DNA from: Microplitis mediator
Taxonomy: Eukaryota; Arthropoda; Insecta; Hymenoptera; Braconidae
DNA length: 64,000 nucleotides
NCBI RefSeq assembly: GCF_029852145.1
Contig: NC_079970.1
Coordinates: 7,440,001-7,504,000 of the forward strand
Direction: 5' to 3'
Shown: positions 10,399-23,531 of the stretch, piece by piece
Numbering within the stretch: position 1 is the first letter of the stretch
How the letters are laid out: every line of letters begins with the position of its first letter
Notes under the pieces: generated by a model
Database searches by the model: none
What the model was told of the DNA's origin: nothing
What the model saw: the letters and a program-made list of their open reading frames with translations, nothing else
Position numbers and translations under genes: made by a program

Positions 10399-13300
10399 AT
10401 GAGTGAAAAACAAGTGGATTCAATCAAAACAGGATGGAGACATTTTATATTAATGGAACCACCAATATTTTTATTGTTATTAGCCAATGGAATGACAAGT
10501 ATGAAAAAATATCAATAAATATTTAATTGATTGATTAATTACACTTATTTTTACAGGTAATGTCCTCACTGATTTAATTCTCTTTCAAACGTGTAGACAA
10601 ATTATGGTAACAAACAAAACCAGCTGTGATATTTTGCATACAAATAGTAGCAGTCAAGAGGCAAGAGAGTTGAATAAAATTATTCAGCCACACGCAAGTT
10701 ACATAATAATTGGTAGATCACTGATTAAAGGCATTTTACCAGCATTACTTATATTATTCTTGGGTCCTTGGAGTGACAAGTACGGCAGGAAGCCTTTAAT
10801 AATTGCTGGATACTTTGGTAATCTATTAATAATTTTTATTTAAAATAATTTATACACGGAGAAAAATGTTGGTTCAAAACCTACTAATTTTTATTATGCT
10901 GTCGGCGAAACTTGAAACAGTAAGGGAAGCATCCACAAAATTATTATGCTCTTATGAAAAATTATTATGCCGCATCACAATTATTATAATGTATGGAAGT
11001 AATTTTTATTAAATCTTATCGATAAGTGTCTCGCGCGTAGTAAGTATTATGATACAGCATAATAATTTTTCGTATGAGCATAATAATTTTGTGGATGCTT
11101 CCCTTACTGTTTCAAGTTTCGTCGACAGCATAATAAAAATTAGTAGGTTTTGAACCAACATTTTTCTCCGTGTAATATTGCATACCTCAAGCGCGACCGT
11201 ACTTTGCGATTGAAATTATTTTTTCGACTATTCACTGACATCATCTCTAAACTTTTTTGATTACTCTAAAATGGGTTAAATTGTATATTAGTACAAAGAT
11301 ATTTAATTAAGGAATAATTTCGACCCGTTTCTAAGTCGATTCATTATTCCATTGATTTAAAATGAATTACTTTAATCCAGAAATCCGTGCTGTCAATTGT
11401 CGGGTATGAATCTTTGGAACCACGATAACTTTGAAAAAATATAATAAATTGGTCGAATTTTTTTTTTTTTAATAACTTTTTAACTTTTGTCGCAAGAACT
11501 CTTTTGAAAATCACTATCTAAATTTTTTTGTTTAATTGTAATTAATAAATAATTTTAACCGGTAATTCATGGAAAATTTAGCTGCCATTTTTTATTTTCA
11601 TTCTTGTTAGTTTATATTTTTTTTCCTTCACCAACTACTGGCTGTAGCAATAGTGTGACAGTAGAATTAAAAAATAAAAAACCACATCTAAGGAAAAAAG
11701 GGGGAATATTTTAAAAAAATTTTAAATAGTAAAAATTAAACTAAAAGAAAAAACAAAACAAAATTAATTAGTTAATAAAAGTTAAATGATAATTAACACA
11801 CTGCGCAAAAAATTTGCGGAGTGAACGAGAATTAAATCCAGAGTGAAATTTGAGCGAATGACTGTTTATTTATTTAATCCTCTTAGAGTGAAATTCGGAG
11901 TTGATTTTAATATTAAAACTTCGAAAATAATAATATATTCAAAGTATTAATAAAAAAAAAAAACATTAACAAATATCATGAGCGATTGAGGTATGCACTT
12001 TTGGATTTTCCAACATTTTTTTTAATTATAAAAACATTTTCCTTCCAGTTCCATTGTGTAGATACATAATACTTTTTATATTAAGTAATTTTGATGTAAA
12101 TCCATGGTTATATTTACTAGCTTACGTACCAACAGCACTTTTCGGTTCTGGACTCTTATTAGCAACAATTTGTTACATATCAGACTCTACGGAACCTGAT
12201 AAACGAGCTTGGCGCTTAGCTTGTTTGCAAACTTGTGTCAAAACTGGATTAGTCATCGGAACATTTATTGGCCCATTGATATTTCAAAAACTCGGCTATA
12301 CATTTTTATTCAGTATTGCTGCTTTACTTTGCTTAATATCATTACTATATGTAGTATTTATGGTACCTGAGTCTGTTCAGAATAATTCAGAAGTAAGTTT
12401 TTACAGTAGTTATGATAAAGTACCCAATTGCCAGACCCCTACTCGATCTCTTCCTACTATTGAAGACAGATAATTACAATTTTTTTACTGATTAAATGGA
12501 TTTATTATTAACCCTGATTAAACAACTGAATTCGATCGAATTAAACAGAATTAAATTTTTAATTCTATTTAATTCAGATAAATTCTGTTAATTCGGTACC
12601 TAACTTAAAAATTAATTCTGTCTAATTCGGCAGGAAAACCAGAATTTGTCCAAATTAAAATGAATTTACATAATTCTATTCGGTTTAATTCTGATTAATT
12701 TGAAAATAATTCTCCAATTTCTGGTTCTGAATCCGAATTAAACTGAATTAAAATGAATTTGAAATTTTTAAATCAGTTTTATTCTGTTTAATTAAAATTC
12801 CAATTTTCAATTCAGTTGAATTCTGTTTTGCAGAATTCGACAGAATATAACAGAATTAAAATTTTTAATTCGGTCGAATTCAGTTGTTTAATCAGGGAAA
12901 TCCATCGAACTAATCATTTTAATGAGAAGTCGAAGGGGGCTGACTGCCGGTTTTTTTGTTGTAAATTTACTTATTTTATTTTTGTATTCCTTAATATGAT
13001 ATTTCATCCATAATTAAAAGCATTAAAATAAACTTTAATTATTCTAAAAATAAATAATACAAAAATTTTTATAAATTTTTTCGACATAAATCTGGAAAAT
13101 AACTTTTAGGCTCATGTCTAAGGGGACTAACGATTGGCATAGTTTATTCTTATCACTTCTTATTATAAATTATTTTATTTCTTCTCAGAAAAAATGGGGG
13201 AATCCATTTGATTTTTCTCTAGTGAAACAACTAGTACTAACGTGTACTAAAAAACGTGAGGGTTTGAATCGCGGGATGTTGTGGAGTTGTCTAGCAGTTT

Positions 13301-14671
13301 TGTCATTATATAAAATAACATTTCACGGAAATTCAGACATCAGTTATTTATTTGCAAATGCTAAACTTGGTTGGAATGTTGTGCAGTATTCAATGTTTAG
13401 TAGTGTGTCAATGGTTTTATCAATTATCGGAACATTTGCTGGTCTTAAAATAATGAAAGACTATATAGGTAATTGTTTACACCGATAACAATAAATTACT
13501 TTGAAAAAGTTAAGTTATTTCATCGGATAAATCATTGTTGCAGGTTTAACGGACATTACAGGCGCACTAATCGGATGTTTATCAGGTTTTTCAGCATCAT
13601 TATGTCTTTCTTTAGTTACTGAATCTTGGCATATGTACTTAGAAGTATGTTTAGGAATTTTTATTGGTGTTATTTTACCTACTACACGATCACTTATATC
13701 TAGATCAGCACCTCCAGATGATTTAGGTATGAAAATAGATAATTATATTAATCATAAATACAAAAATCTTTGAAATGTGTAATGATACTGAATTTAGCCG
13801 ACGTCTAATAATTTTTGGATTTTAAAAAACAATGTTATAAAAAAAAAAATTTGAAAATTGCACCTATAGCTTTCTTAATTTTTTATATGCATACACTGTA
13901 AAAAATTTTTGGACTAGGTGTAGTGTAAATGACTCGGCGTGAATATTACACCAAATATCGTGTTAAATTTAGGCGGTGTAAATTAAAAATTTTTACATCG
14001 TTGAGCGTGTAAATGTGTAACTTATGATAATTTTGCGTTAAGAAAAATAATCGAAAAAATTTTATTTATTGAATTTATTCCACGATCAGTCTTATATTAT
14101 TTGTAATGAAGAAAATACGGCTTTACTGATCTAGTTTAATTGACATCTTTTATTATACTTTGGATATCGTTTCGTAAAAATATTTTACATCTTCAGACCC
14201 AGATCTAGATTATTAAATGAATTATAAAATATAAAATATTTATAAAAAATAATTGTATAACATTTGGTTTTTTTTTTTTTTTAATATTAACTTACATTTA
14301 GACATGGGTCTGAAGTAAAATATAGTATGTAAAATTTTTTACACTCTGTGTATATTTTTAGTTTTTCTTTGTATTGATTCGTTGAAAAAAAATTTGAAAA
14401 TTGTTTATTATCTACTAGATTCAGGATCCTAATGTGTATTATATTTTTAGGAAAAGTATTCTCTTTGGTGACATTTGTGGATACACTATTGCCACTAGGT
14501 AGTGCTCCATTATATACTCTATTATATTCTTCATATATGTCAGTTTACCCATTGCCGGTCTATCTATTAACATCTGGAATTTATTTTTTAATAATAATTG
14601 TTATTATAACTATTAATTTAAAATTTATAAGAGATAAATCGTCTAGTAAATCTATTACCCAAGCGGATTAA
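10399..14671 (+). CDS. SLC46-like MFS transporter, array copy 3
   Basis: Six coding exons at 10399-10498, 10557-10817, 12049-12392, 13189-13468, 13544-13726 and 14451-14671 encode 462 aa. The start ATG opens MSEKQVDSIKTGWRHF, equivalent to the N-terminus of copies 2 and 5. The signature GPWSDKYGRKPL sits at the end of exon 2. Exon 4 starts KKWGNPFDFSLVKQL and covers the central cytosolic loop and the following helices. An AATAAA at 14692-14697 is a likely polyadenylation signal. This is the longest copy, because introns 2, 3 and 5 carry inverted-repeat elements (10853-11175, 12512-12897 and 13892-14352). Function as a membrane transporter is inferred from the family; the substrate is unknown. 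Confidence 0.92.
10853..11175. mobile_element. Long palindromic element in intron 2 of transporter copy 3
   Basis: Arms of about 130 bp are almost perfect reverse complements: ACACGGAGAAAAATGTTGG at the left and CCAACATTTTTCTCCGTGT at the right. Short AGCATAATAATTTT-type words repeat inside. The high arm identity suggests a young copy. Confidence 0.85.
12512..12897. mobile_element. Family C foldback element in intron 3 of transporter copy 3
   Basis: The ends are CCCTGATTAAACAACTGAAT and ATTCAGTTGTTTAATCAGGG. The core repeats GAATTAAA / AATTCTGTT words on both strands, a different word from the family C copy at 5586-6015 although the termini are shared. Confidence 0.8.
13783..14430. repeat. 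Family D interspersed repeat, split by a family A MITE
   Basis: GATACTGAATTTAGCCGACG, then TTGCACCTATAG at the left and TCTACTAGATTCAGGATCC at the right match the dispersed family D repeat (see 24438-24635). The family A element 13892-14352 separates them, so family A inserted after family D in intron 5 of transporter copy 3. Confidence 0.65.
13892..14352. mobile_element. Family A MITE, reverse orientation, nested
   Basis: It starts TACACTGTAAAAAATTTTTGG and its left 150 bp is the reverse complement of the right end of the 115-1183 copy (GTGTAGTGTAAATGACTCGG). The right end is eroded (TTTTTTACACTCTGTGTA). It lies in intron 5 of transporter copy 3. Confidence 0.75.
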
Positions 14672-14691
14672 TATTTACTTTCTATGTGTAC

Positions 14692-14697
14692 AATAAA
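14692..14697 (+). terminator. Polyadenylation signal AATAAA of transporter copy 3
   Basis: The canonical hexamer lies 21 bp past the TAA stop of transporter copy 3. Copy 4 has the same arrangement (AATAAA at 18721-18726). Confidence 0.6.
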
Positions 14698-15556
14698 ATG
14701 CTATTTTTATCAACTAACTCAATGTTAATTAACTTATTAATAATTCCTTGAATGTCATAAAAATAATTAAGTAACTAGATAATTTTATTTACTTATATAC
14801 CAAAGAAGGAACACCCGCCAACAGTATATAAACCAACAATTCCTTTTTTTTTTACTTTTGATTACATTTAATCGACATTTTTTTAAATTAGTAAAAATAA
14901 AAAGAATGGTAATAAGTTTGTTTTCGGAAAAATGTAAGACTCATAATATTTATGTGTTCATTTCATATATAAAAACAATATTTCAGTTTGTAAAAAAAGG
15001 TAATCATACAATTTAATATATTTTTAATTAATATTTATTTTATTGATAACACATATTTTTACAAATTACAACCGTATATTTTTTTTAATGTCATTTTTTA
15101 TCGCAATCATAAAATTAAAATTACTTATACTTGAATTATAGAGTCATCCTTCAAGAAAGTTTACACTTGATACTTTTCATTACTTTTCATTACCCACGAC
15201 AATAATTATCAGTTATATTAAAATTAATTCAAATAAATATATAAATTTTTTTGTTTAATATTTCATTGATAAATGATAAATAAGTGATTAAAAAAATTAA
15301 GTGACTTACATATTATTATAAGATATAATAATAATAATAATAATAATAAAAGTACTGAAGTAGTCTTCCAAAAAAGTTACGAGCTGCTAATTAATATTAT
15401 TATCAGTAATACGCAGGTATATTTTTATTTATAACTAATTTTCTTATTTTTGTTATATTTCTTGATCAGTTATACATTAAATCAATACAATAATTTATTT
15501 TTTTACTTATAGTTGTTTGATAATAAATGGTAATCGGCTGAGTATTCTTCTAACTA

Positions 15557-18500
15557 ATGGAAAAAAAATGTATAAAGTTAATAAAAACTGGAGGGAGATG
15601 TTGTGGATTAATGGAACCGATAATGTTTTTGTTGTTATTAGTTGACGGAATGCAATGTATGATTCATTATTTAAAACATATGATAATACGTATGCAATTA
15701 ATTGATATATAATTGATTATATTTGTTTTTTGACAGCTAATGTCTTCATTGATATGATTCTCTTTCAAACATGCAGAAAAATAAAGGTAGGAAACGAAAC
15801 TGATTGTAATATTATTCAAACAAATAGTAGTAGTGAAGAGGCACGAGAGTTAAATAAAATTGTTCAGCTGCATGCAAGTTATGTAATTATGTCGAAATCA
15901 CTGATGACAAGTATTTTACCCTCATTTTTAATATTATTCTTGGGTCCTTGGAGTGATAAATATGGCAGAAAACCTCTTTTAATAATTGGAACCTTTGGTA
16001 ATTTTATTTTGTTATTTTTCATTCGATTAGAATTCAATTTATTAAAAAGTTAAGTTTTCAAATTATTTTAATTCTGCGTTTGTAAATAAGGTAAGAGTCT
16101 CAGTACCCGACCAGGAAACTATTTCCCTGATTAGATACTAGGTCTTTTACCTTAATTGTTAGCAAAATATTACAGAAAATTCTAGGACAAAAATAAAGAA
16201 AAGAAACATAACCATTATGGAACGATGGATCGATAGTATACTAAACTCCGAGAGAGGAAAGTAGAACATTCCAACCCGGATGTATAATTGGTTACCCGAG
16301 CTGAAGGCTTCTGGGTGGTGTGTATGAGTATATTACATACCATACTTGCACAAACATTTTTTACTATACCTGCACCGAAGGTTTACATTCCTGCCCTGTT
16401 TAGAAAAAAGAAAGTTGTTCTTTTTTTTTATGAGAAGACAAATGATAAAAATTGGCTCATGTGCCATTCTTCTCTCAAACAGAGGCAAAAATTTGAAATT
16501 TCAGGTGCAGATCTGATGAAAAATAGTATATCCACCATGGAGGAAGACAGTGCGCCAGGTGGAATGTTCAACTGTTTTCTCTTGATGTGTCCCGGGAAAA
16601 AATATTCATACATGACCATCCCTGGTTAAAAAAGAGAATTAAAAAGGATTAAGCCATGTAACGTGGCCATTTGAGAGAGGATTAAGAGTATTAAAAAGGA
16701 TTAAAAATATTGCAAAATTAATTCTTTTTAATTCTTTTTTTTAACCAGGGATGCCTGTTCATGTATGATCAGGCCTGAAATTAGACATGATCATGTCTGT
16801 TCATGTATGATCATGTCTAATGTCAGATATGATCATGCCTGTTCACGCATGATCATGTCTGAAGTATTAAATACATTAAAGCCTGATTATGCATGGCCGT
16901 GCCTGTTCATGTCTGATCATTTTTTCCCGGGATATTATACTATCATTGAAAATGTCAAATTAAGAAGTATTTTACTGAGGACGATAATATTATTATTATT
17001 ACAATCGTAAAATATAATTTTTTTTTTCAGTCCCACTTTGTAGATACACAATACTATCAATATTGAGTATTTTTGATTCAAATCCATGGATGTTTTTACT
17101 AGCTTTTGTACCATCAGTTTTATTAGGTAACGGCTGCTTATTAGCAACAATTTGCTACATTTCTGACACAACAGTTCCAGAAAAACGCTCATGGCGTTTA
17201 GCTTGTTTGCAAACTTCTTTAAGGGCTGGATTATTGATCGGGACATTTATTGGTCCATTGATATTTCAAAAACTCGGTTATACATTTTTATTTATTATTG
17301 CTGCTTTAATTTGTTCATTATCACTACTATATGTGGTATTTATGGTACCTGAATCTCTTCAGAATAAGCCTACGGTAAGTTTAGTCAATAATTAATGAAT
17401 TTCCATGTAAAATAATTCCTAATAAATTTATTATTTTCAGAAAAAATGGGGGAATCCATTTGATTTCTCTTTGGTTAAACAATTAATAACAACGTGTACA
17501 AAAAAACGTGATAGTTTAAATCGTGAATTATTGTGGAGTTGCTTACTAGTTTTATCTTTGATTAGAATAATAATTGATGGAAGTTTAGATATAAATTATT
17601 TGTTTGCGCACGCTAAACTTGGTTGGAATATCGTGCAGTATTCAATGTTCAATAGTCTTTCTATGGTTACATTAATTATCGGGACATTTTGCGGTATCAA
17701 AGTAATGAAAGATTATATAGGTAATTTTTACACCAATAACGATAAATTGTCCCTAGCGAATCCGAATTACGGTAAATTATCGTATTTTACCGCAAAATAC
17801 CGTAGTTTACTGCAAATTTGTCGTAGAATGCGGGATTTTGCCGTAAATTACCGCAGTATGACGTAAAGTGCCGTACTTTAGGTAATATACGACAATTCTT
17901 CGGAATACCGTTAATTACGGTAAAATACTGCACTCTTACCGTAAAATGCCGCAGTACTGCCACGAATTTTACGGGAAATTGCTGCAATTTTACCTCAAAT
18001 TAGCGTATTTTACAGTAATTCTTCTAAATACCGTAGATTACGGTAAAATATCGCAGTATTGCCGCGAATCCTACGGAGGATTGCCGCACTTTTACCGTAA
18101 ACTGTTATATTTTGCCGTAAAATACGGTATTGGGCCGTAAATTGCAGTAATTTACCGTATTTCGGATCTGCTAGGGTACTTCAAAAGTAATCGAGTGATA
18201 TTATCGGATAAATTGTTGTTACAGGTTTTGCAGACATTACGCAGATATTAATGGGATGTTTGTCAGGTTTCTTAGCATCATTATGTCTTTCGTTCGCTAC
18301 TGAATCTTGGCATATGTATTTACACGTTTGTTTAGGATTTTTAAGTGGTATTATATTACCTACTTTACGATCACTTATATCTAAATCTGCTCCTTCAGAT
18401 GATTTAGGTATGCAATCATGTACCTATTATAAATTCATTGAATATACATAATACTTATTGAAATTATATTTTTTATAGGTAAAGTGTTCTGCCTGGTGTC

Positions 18501-18699
18501 TTTCATAGACACACTCTTACCTTTAGGTAGTGCTCCATTATACAATTTGATATATTCTTCATTAATATTTGTTTATCCATCTCCAGTATATTTAATGACG
18601 TCTGGAATATATTTTTTAATGATAATAATTAATAGAATTATGAATTTGAGATTAACCAATCAAATATCGTCTAATCAATGTGCTACTCAATCAGACTGA
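15557..18699 (+). CDS. SLC46-like MFS transporter, array copy 4
   Basis: Exons 15557-15656, 15737-15997, 17031-17374, 17441-17720, 18225-18407 and 18479-18699 encode 462 aa. Exon lengths match copy 3 exactly. The N-terminus is the most divergent of the array: the usual TGWRRYV/TGWRHF is TGGRCCG, and PPIF is PIMF, so this copy may be drifting or specialised. The rest is intact, including GPWSDKYGRKPL at the end of exon 2 and FDSNPWMFLLAFVPS in exon 3. AATAAA lies at 18721-18726. Intron 2 contains two nested MITEs (16590-16932 and 16620-16750), and intron 4 a CGGTAAATTAC-word element (17751-18176). No frameshift or stop was seen. Confidence 0.9.
16590..16932. mobile_element. MITE with TCCCGGGAAAAAAT ends and CATGATCATG-word core
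   Basis: The left end TCCCGGGAAAAAATATTCAT faces the right end GATCATTTTTTCCCGGGA. Between them are many copies of TGATCATGTCTGTTCATGTA-type words. A family C MITE (16620-16750) is inserted near its left end, inside intron 2 of transporter copy 4. Confidence 0.75.
16620..16750. mobile_element. Family C MITE nested in the 16590-16932 element
   Basis: The ends are CCCTGGTTAAAAAAGAGAAT and TTCTTTTTTTTAACCAGGG. The core consists of AATTAAAAAGGATTAA words. It interrupts the CATGATC-word element right after its left terminus. Confidence 0.75.
17751..18176. mobile_element. Foldback element of CGGTAAATTAC words (family E) in intron 4 of transporter copy 4
   Basis: The ends are CCCTAGCGAATCCGAATTAC and CGTATTTCGGATCTGCTAGGG. 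Nearly the whole body is made of variants of TACCGTAAATTACGGTA on both strands. A relative with the same termini and word is at about 57839-58333. Confidence 0.85.
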
Positions 18700-18781
18700 T
18701 ATACATATTAGACTGTGCCAAATAAAATCAATATTTGTTTTTCGATTCCATACGAAAATTACGTTGTATATAACAAAAAAA

Positions 18782-19860
18782 ATTGAGTCAAGGCTCTCAT
18801 CTAGGATCTATACTTTTTAACATCTTTGTCAATGACATAGTGGACAACCTGGAATCCGATTACCTACTTTATGCTGATGACATGAAAATATTCAGAAAAA
18901 TAAACAGTGAGGCTGACCATCTTATACTTCAACTAGACATTGACAAATAACACAGTTGGTACCTCAAGAATAAACTCAACCTGAACGTCAATAAGTGCGC
19001 AATCATGATATTCACCAGATCACATGGCTATAGGACGTACAATTATAATATTGATGGACAACAATTTCCGAACTCTACCTCGATCAAGGATCTTGGGATT
19101 ACCTTCGATACTAAACTTACTTTCTCAGCACACATCGATAAGATTGTCTCGCAAGCTTACAAAGTTCTCGGGTATATCCTCAGATCCGGGAAAGACTTTA
19201 AAAACAACCACACATTGGTTCATCTTTTCAACTCCTTGCTCAAACCGATCTTTGAATACGGATCAATAGTATGGTCTCCTGCTACGAATGTAATGATAGG
19301 TAAAATAGAAAAAATCCAACACAAGCTCTGCAAATACATTGCATACCGTCTACGTTCAAGGAATACTGATGATGTTTACAGTTAGTACAGGATAAATAGT
19401 CTGCAAAGTCGTAGACAGTGTGCCGACTTAACCCATTTTTACAAAACAATCAATGGATATATCGATTCCCCTGAAATCTTGGAACAGTTCAGTTTCATCT
19501 GCTCAAGACCAGATCTAAGATCCCGAAGGCTGCTGCATTCAATAAAGACAACAAAAAACTACGTATGTTATGGATCAATAAACAGGATTGCGAATCTAGT
19601 TAATAATCGTTGTACTGAGTTTGATTACTTTGGTGGTTCACTCTCCTCCTTTACATCTAATGTAAAAAACTTGTTACTACTCTATTAATCTGTATTAGTC
19701 TGTGCAATAATTTTCTTTATAGTTATTGAGTACATGCATAAAAATGATGCTAACTAATCATTTAATCATTTAATCTTGTAATAAAAACTTTGTATGTATA
19801 CAGCCGATCGGCGTTTATTCTATTCGAAATAAATAAATAAATAAATAAATACATATGTAA
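18782..19860 (+). mobile_element. Jockey/CR1-like non-LTR retrotransposon, 5'-truncated and decayed
   Basis: Broken frames read QGSHLGSILFNIFVNDIVDN and LLYADDMKIF, the reverse transcriptase motif around the YADD catalytic residues. They continue through the thumb (KDLGITFDTKLTFSAHIDKI) to the ORF end near 19688. In-frame stops after LQLDIDK (about 18948) and after TDDVYS (19383) show it is dead. The 3' end carries an (AAAT)n-type tail at about 19828-19855. It lies in the spacer between transporter copies 4 and 5. Confidence 0.85.
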
Positions 19861-20381
19861 ACTAAAATAATTTTTATCTAATTAAATATTAAAAAGAACT
19901 GTGATTAATAAAAATTTATTGAACATAAATAAAAATTATTGAATACTATTCAAATAACGAAGTATATTTGTTTATAACTTATAATTTTTTTTTTTAAAAC
20001 TTGAATAAAATGACTAATCTTGTTTCAAATTAACCAGTCATCAAGCTTCAGTGATTCATATCGTATATAATAATCATTGGTAATCACTGGCAGTCAAAAA
20101 AATTGCGATAATCGTAGAACGTAAAGAAAATTACTCACTATCTTTTCGTGAAGTAATCAATCATAACAATATAAATATTGATAACAAATAAATATATATA
20201 TACTTATATACAGGGAAGAATGGACAGTTGCACGTCAATAACATCATGATAATACATAATAATTGTTTTATTTATGGTTTATTTTTTGTACGTATTAATA
20301 AAAATTAAATAGCTAAATATTTGCTAGTTAGACATAAATTTATAACAGTCATTTTAAGTATATATTACCAAACAATTTGTA

Positions 20382-23122
20382 ATGGACAATAAGCATCTAA
20401 AATTGGTGAAAACTGGATGGAGACGTTATGTATTCATAGAACTACCGATATTTTTTGCATCTTTAGCCAACGGAATGATAAGTATGTCAATCAAAAAGTA
20501 CTCATCTCCTTAAAATATTGTTAAAAAATACGATAGAACTTAATTTAATAAAAACATTACTAATTTTTGTAGGCAATGTTTTCATTGATCTGATTGTCTA
20601 TCAAACCTGTAGACAAATAACTACAAAAAACGAAAGTACTTGTGATATTTTACATACAAATAGTAGTAGTGAAGAAGCGCGAGAATTAAATAAAATTGTT
20701 CAGCCGCATGCAAGTTATATAATAATGTGTAAATTACTGATCGAAAGTATTTTACCAGCAATATTTATATTATTTTTGGGTCCTTGGAGTGATAAATATG
20801 GAAGAAAACCACTTTTGACCGTTGGTTACTTTGGTAAATATTTTATTTATTTTCACTTGAATTTTTACCATTAGTACCCGCGTCTAAAATAAAGCTTTAT
20901 TTAGATTTGGTTTACCAAGTCGAAATTTAGAGTCATTTTTCATAAGACAAACTCGATTTTTTTTTTTACGGAGATATGAAATCCATTGAGTTTTCGCCTT
21001 GGTTTTAACTTAACTGGTTTACCTAGTCAAGATTTAAGATGAGAAAGTCAAAATTGACTTGGTTGAGACTAATTCGACTTAAATTATAAGTCATAAGTAA
21101 TGTGAATGACTGTCGTTCTCGAAGTGAAGACGAATAAGTTCAAACCAAGATAAGAAAATACGAATAAGTTCATTCTGAGATGAAAAATTCTCTGAAAGTT
21201 GAGAAAAATTTAATTTAAGTCGAAAAACTCGAGATCTTATCGGAAAATCGTCGGCAAATCGGTAACTTCGAAAGAAAATAAGGTGAAGCGAGCCTGAATC
21301 AGTTTCGAATTTAACCAGGGTAATGTCAATACAAAAGTATTTTTATTCACAGCCTTGATGTGCAACAGTATAATAATATCAATATTGAGTTATGCTGATT
21401 CAAATCCATGGATGTTTTTGTCAGCTTCTATACCATCAGCTCTTTTAGGTTCTGGTCTTTTACTAGCAACTTATTGCTACATAAGTGATACTACGGAAGA
21501 TGATAAACGTGCATGGTCTTTAGCTTGTTTGGAAACTTGCCGTACAATAGGATTAGTAGTTGGTACATTAGTTGGCCCATTGATATTTCAAAAATCTTCA
21601 TATAGTCTTCTATTCATTATTTCTGCTTCACTTTATTTAACATCCTTACTTTATGTATTATTTTTAGTACCTGAAACTATAAGAAATGAATCTAACGTAA
21701 GTATCATGTATTTTTTTTATAATTAATTAATTACTTGATTAATTAAATTTATTATTACAGAAATGGGGAAATCCATTTGATTTTTCTCTAGTGAAACAAT
21801 TGATATTAACTTGCATAAAAAAACGTGACGGTTTAAATCGTGGATTATTGTGGAGTTGTCTATTTATTTTATCTTTATTTACAATTATTATCAACGGTTA
21901 TATGAATATTGCTTATTTATTTGCTACTGCTAAATTCGGTTGGAATACCATAGAGTTTTCAATTTACAGCAGCGTATCTATGCTCTTATCGATTGTGGGA
22001 ACATTTGGTGGTCTCAAAGTAATGAGAGATTATATCGGTAATTGGTTTAATTACTAAGAAATAAGTTAAATATTCTGATTCGAAATTCGGATTTAATGTC
22101 GATCGGATTCAATCGGAGTTTTTAATTAGAATTAATAATTTTGTCTTTACAAAATAATTCTCCCAGGTTTAACTGACATCACAAAATCTTTGATAGGATG
22201 TTTATCTGGTTTTGCAGCCGGTATAGTTTATTCTTTATCTTTAAAACCCTGGCAAATGTACTTGGGAATTTGTTTCGGAATGTGCGCTGGCATTGTTTTA
22301 CCTACTACTCAATCTATTATGTCTAAATCTGCTCCTATTGACGATTTAGGTAAAACTACATATTAATTATATACTAAATAGATAAATAATAAGTTTAACT
22401 AGGGTAGAAGTACCGTTTTTGGCCACTTAGAAATTTTAAATAAAATGATTCGTAAAATACGCAATACCATACAGTCGAATTCCATTAACTCGGACAGTTA
22501 GTCTACGGAGGACAGGAAATTTTTTAGATTTTTCGAGCATTTCCGAGTTAACGGATGCTCCATCTGAAAAAAAAAAGTAAACTACATGCATGCGCTCCTA
22601 CATTTACATGAATAATGCAGATATAAACAAACACAAATGTATAGCATCGGGTAGGAGACATCGCGGCTCGTAGTGGGGGTCAAGATTGAGGGGAAGTTCC
22701 GAAATAATGGAACCCGAATTAATAGAATTCGACTGTAATTTAATTTTTAAATGTGTTTGAAGATACTTTTACCACACTATTACGATGGAATTTTTTAAAA
22801 TACTTTTTCATTAATTAAAATAAAGTATTGAATATCCAAAAATGGAGCAGTGACTCCAAATGGTACTTCTACCTTAATTACAATATATTTTTTATATTTA
22901 GGCAAAGTGTTTTCGCTGGTAACATTTATGGAAACAATATTGCCATTAGGAAGTGCACCGTTATACAGTTTGGTATATTCTTCATCCATATCAGTTTATC
23001 CCTCACCAGTCTATATATTAACATCTGGAATATTTTTTTTAATGATCATTATTAACATAATTGTAAATGTCAAATTTATCAGACATGAATCGTTCCATCA
23101 ATCTACTGTGATAAAAGATTGA
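20382..23122 (+). CDS. SLC46-like MFS transporter, array copy 5
   Basis: Exons 20382-20481, 20573-20833, 21353-21696, 21761-22037, 22167-22349 and 22902-23122 encode 461 aa. Exon 4 lacks one codon relative to its paralogues: it begins KWGNPFDFS rather than KKWGN or EKWGN. The signature GPWSDKYGRKPL is present at the end of exon 2, and the helix motif NPWMFLSASIPSALLG in exon 3. Spacing, phases and order match the array, so this is the last member before the strand switch to sepiapterin reductase. Intron 5 is largely a GGTAGAAGTACC-ended element (22402-22874) with another element nested inside it; its right end stops about 25 bp from the exon 6 acceptor. Confidence 0.92.
22402..22874. mobile_element. 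Family F MITE (GGTAGAAGTACCGTTTTTGG ends) in intron 5 of transporter copy 5
   Basis: Left GGGTAGAAGTACCGTTTTTGG, right CCAAATGGTACTTCTACC. Relatives are at 38132-38330 (in an RpL28 intron, uninterrupted at about 200 bp) and 43984-44918. It is lengthened by a nested element at 22470-22737. Confidence 0.75.
22470..22737. mobile_element. Nested MITE with TACAGTCGAATTC ends
   Basis: TACAGTCGAATTCCATTAAC at the left faces TTAATAGAATTCGACTGTA at the right, inside the family F element. The uninterrupted relative at 38132-38330 shows that the outer element continues on both sides of it. Confidence 0.7.
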
Positions 23123-23531
23123 TATAAATTACTTGTGATCCTGATGTATTTGGATTTTAGTTTTAAAAATTTGAATATCATTTGTATAAAATTATGTTTT
23201 TTTTTTTTATTTAACTGGTACAACAAAATCATTTCATATTCCTTCACTTTAAAACCTTAAACGTGAGAACTTGTTTTAAAGTATTATTATTATTAAGTGT
23301 TTAATTTTTAATAAAAGTCTTTTATTGTTATCAATAAAAAATAATTTATTGCATGTAAGAACAGAAAAATCAATAGAAAATTTAATTATCATCCATTTGT
23401 TTTTTTTTTTTTTTTTTTTTTTTGTCAATTTGAATTTGGCGCTTTACCTTTTTCATTCGGGTAAATTCGGGTATTTTATCGAACTCCAATGGGTATTGTG
23501 ACAAAAAAAAACCCTTGATTTTGGTATTTGC

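Noticed and set aside
15320..15350. ATA/AAT microsatellite as a feature
   Set aside because: Simple-sequence run typical of this AT-rich DNA, with no further structure.
16288..16629. 113-codon frame in intron 2 of transporter copy 4
   Set aside because: It runs into a MITE terminus, has no family resemblance and lies wholly inside an intron.
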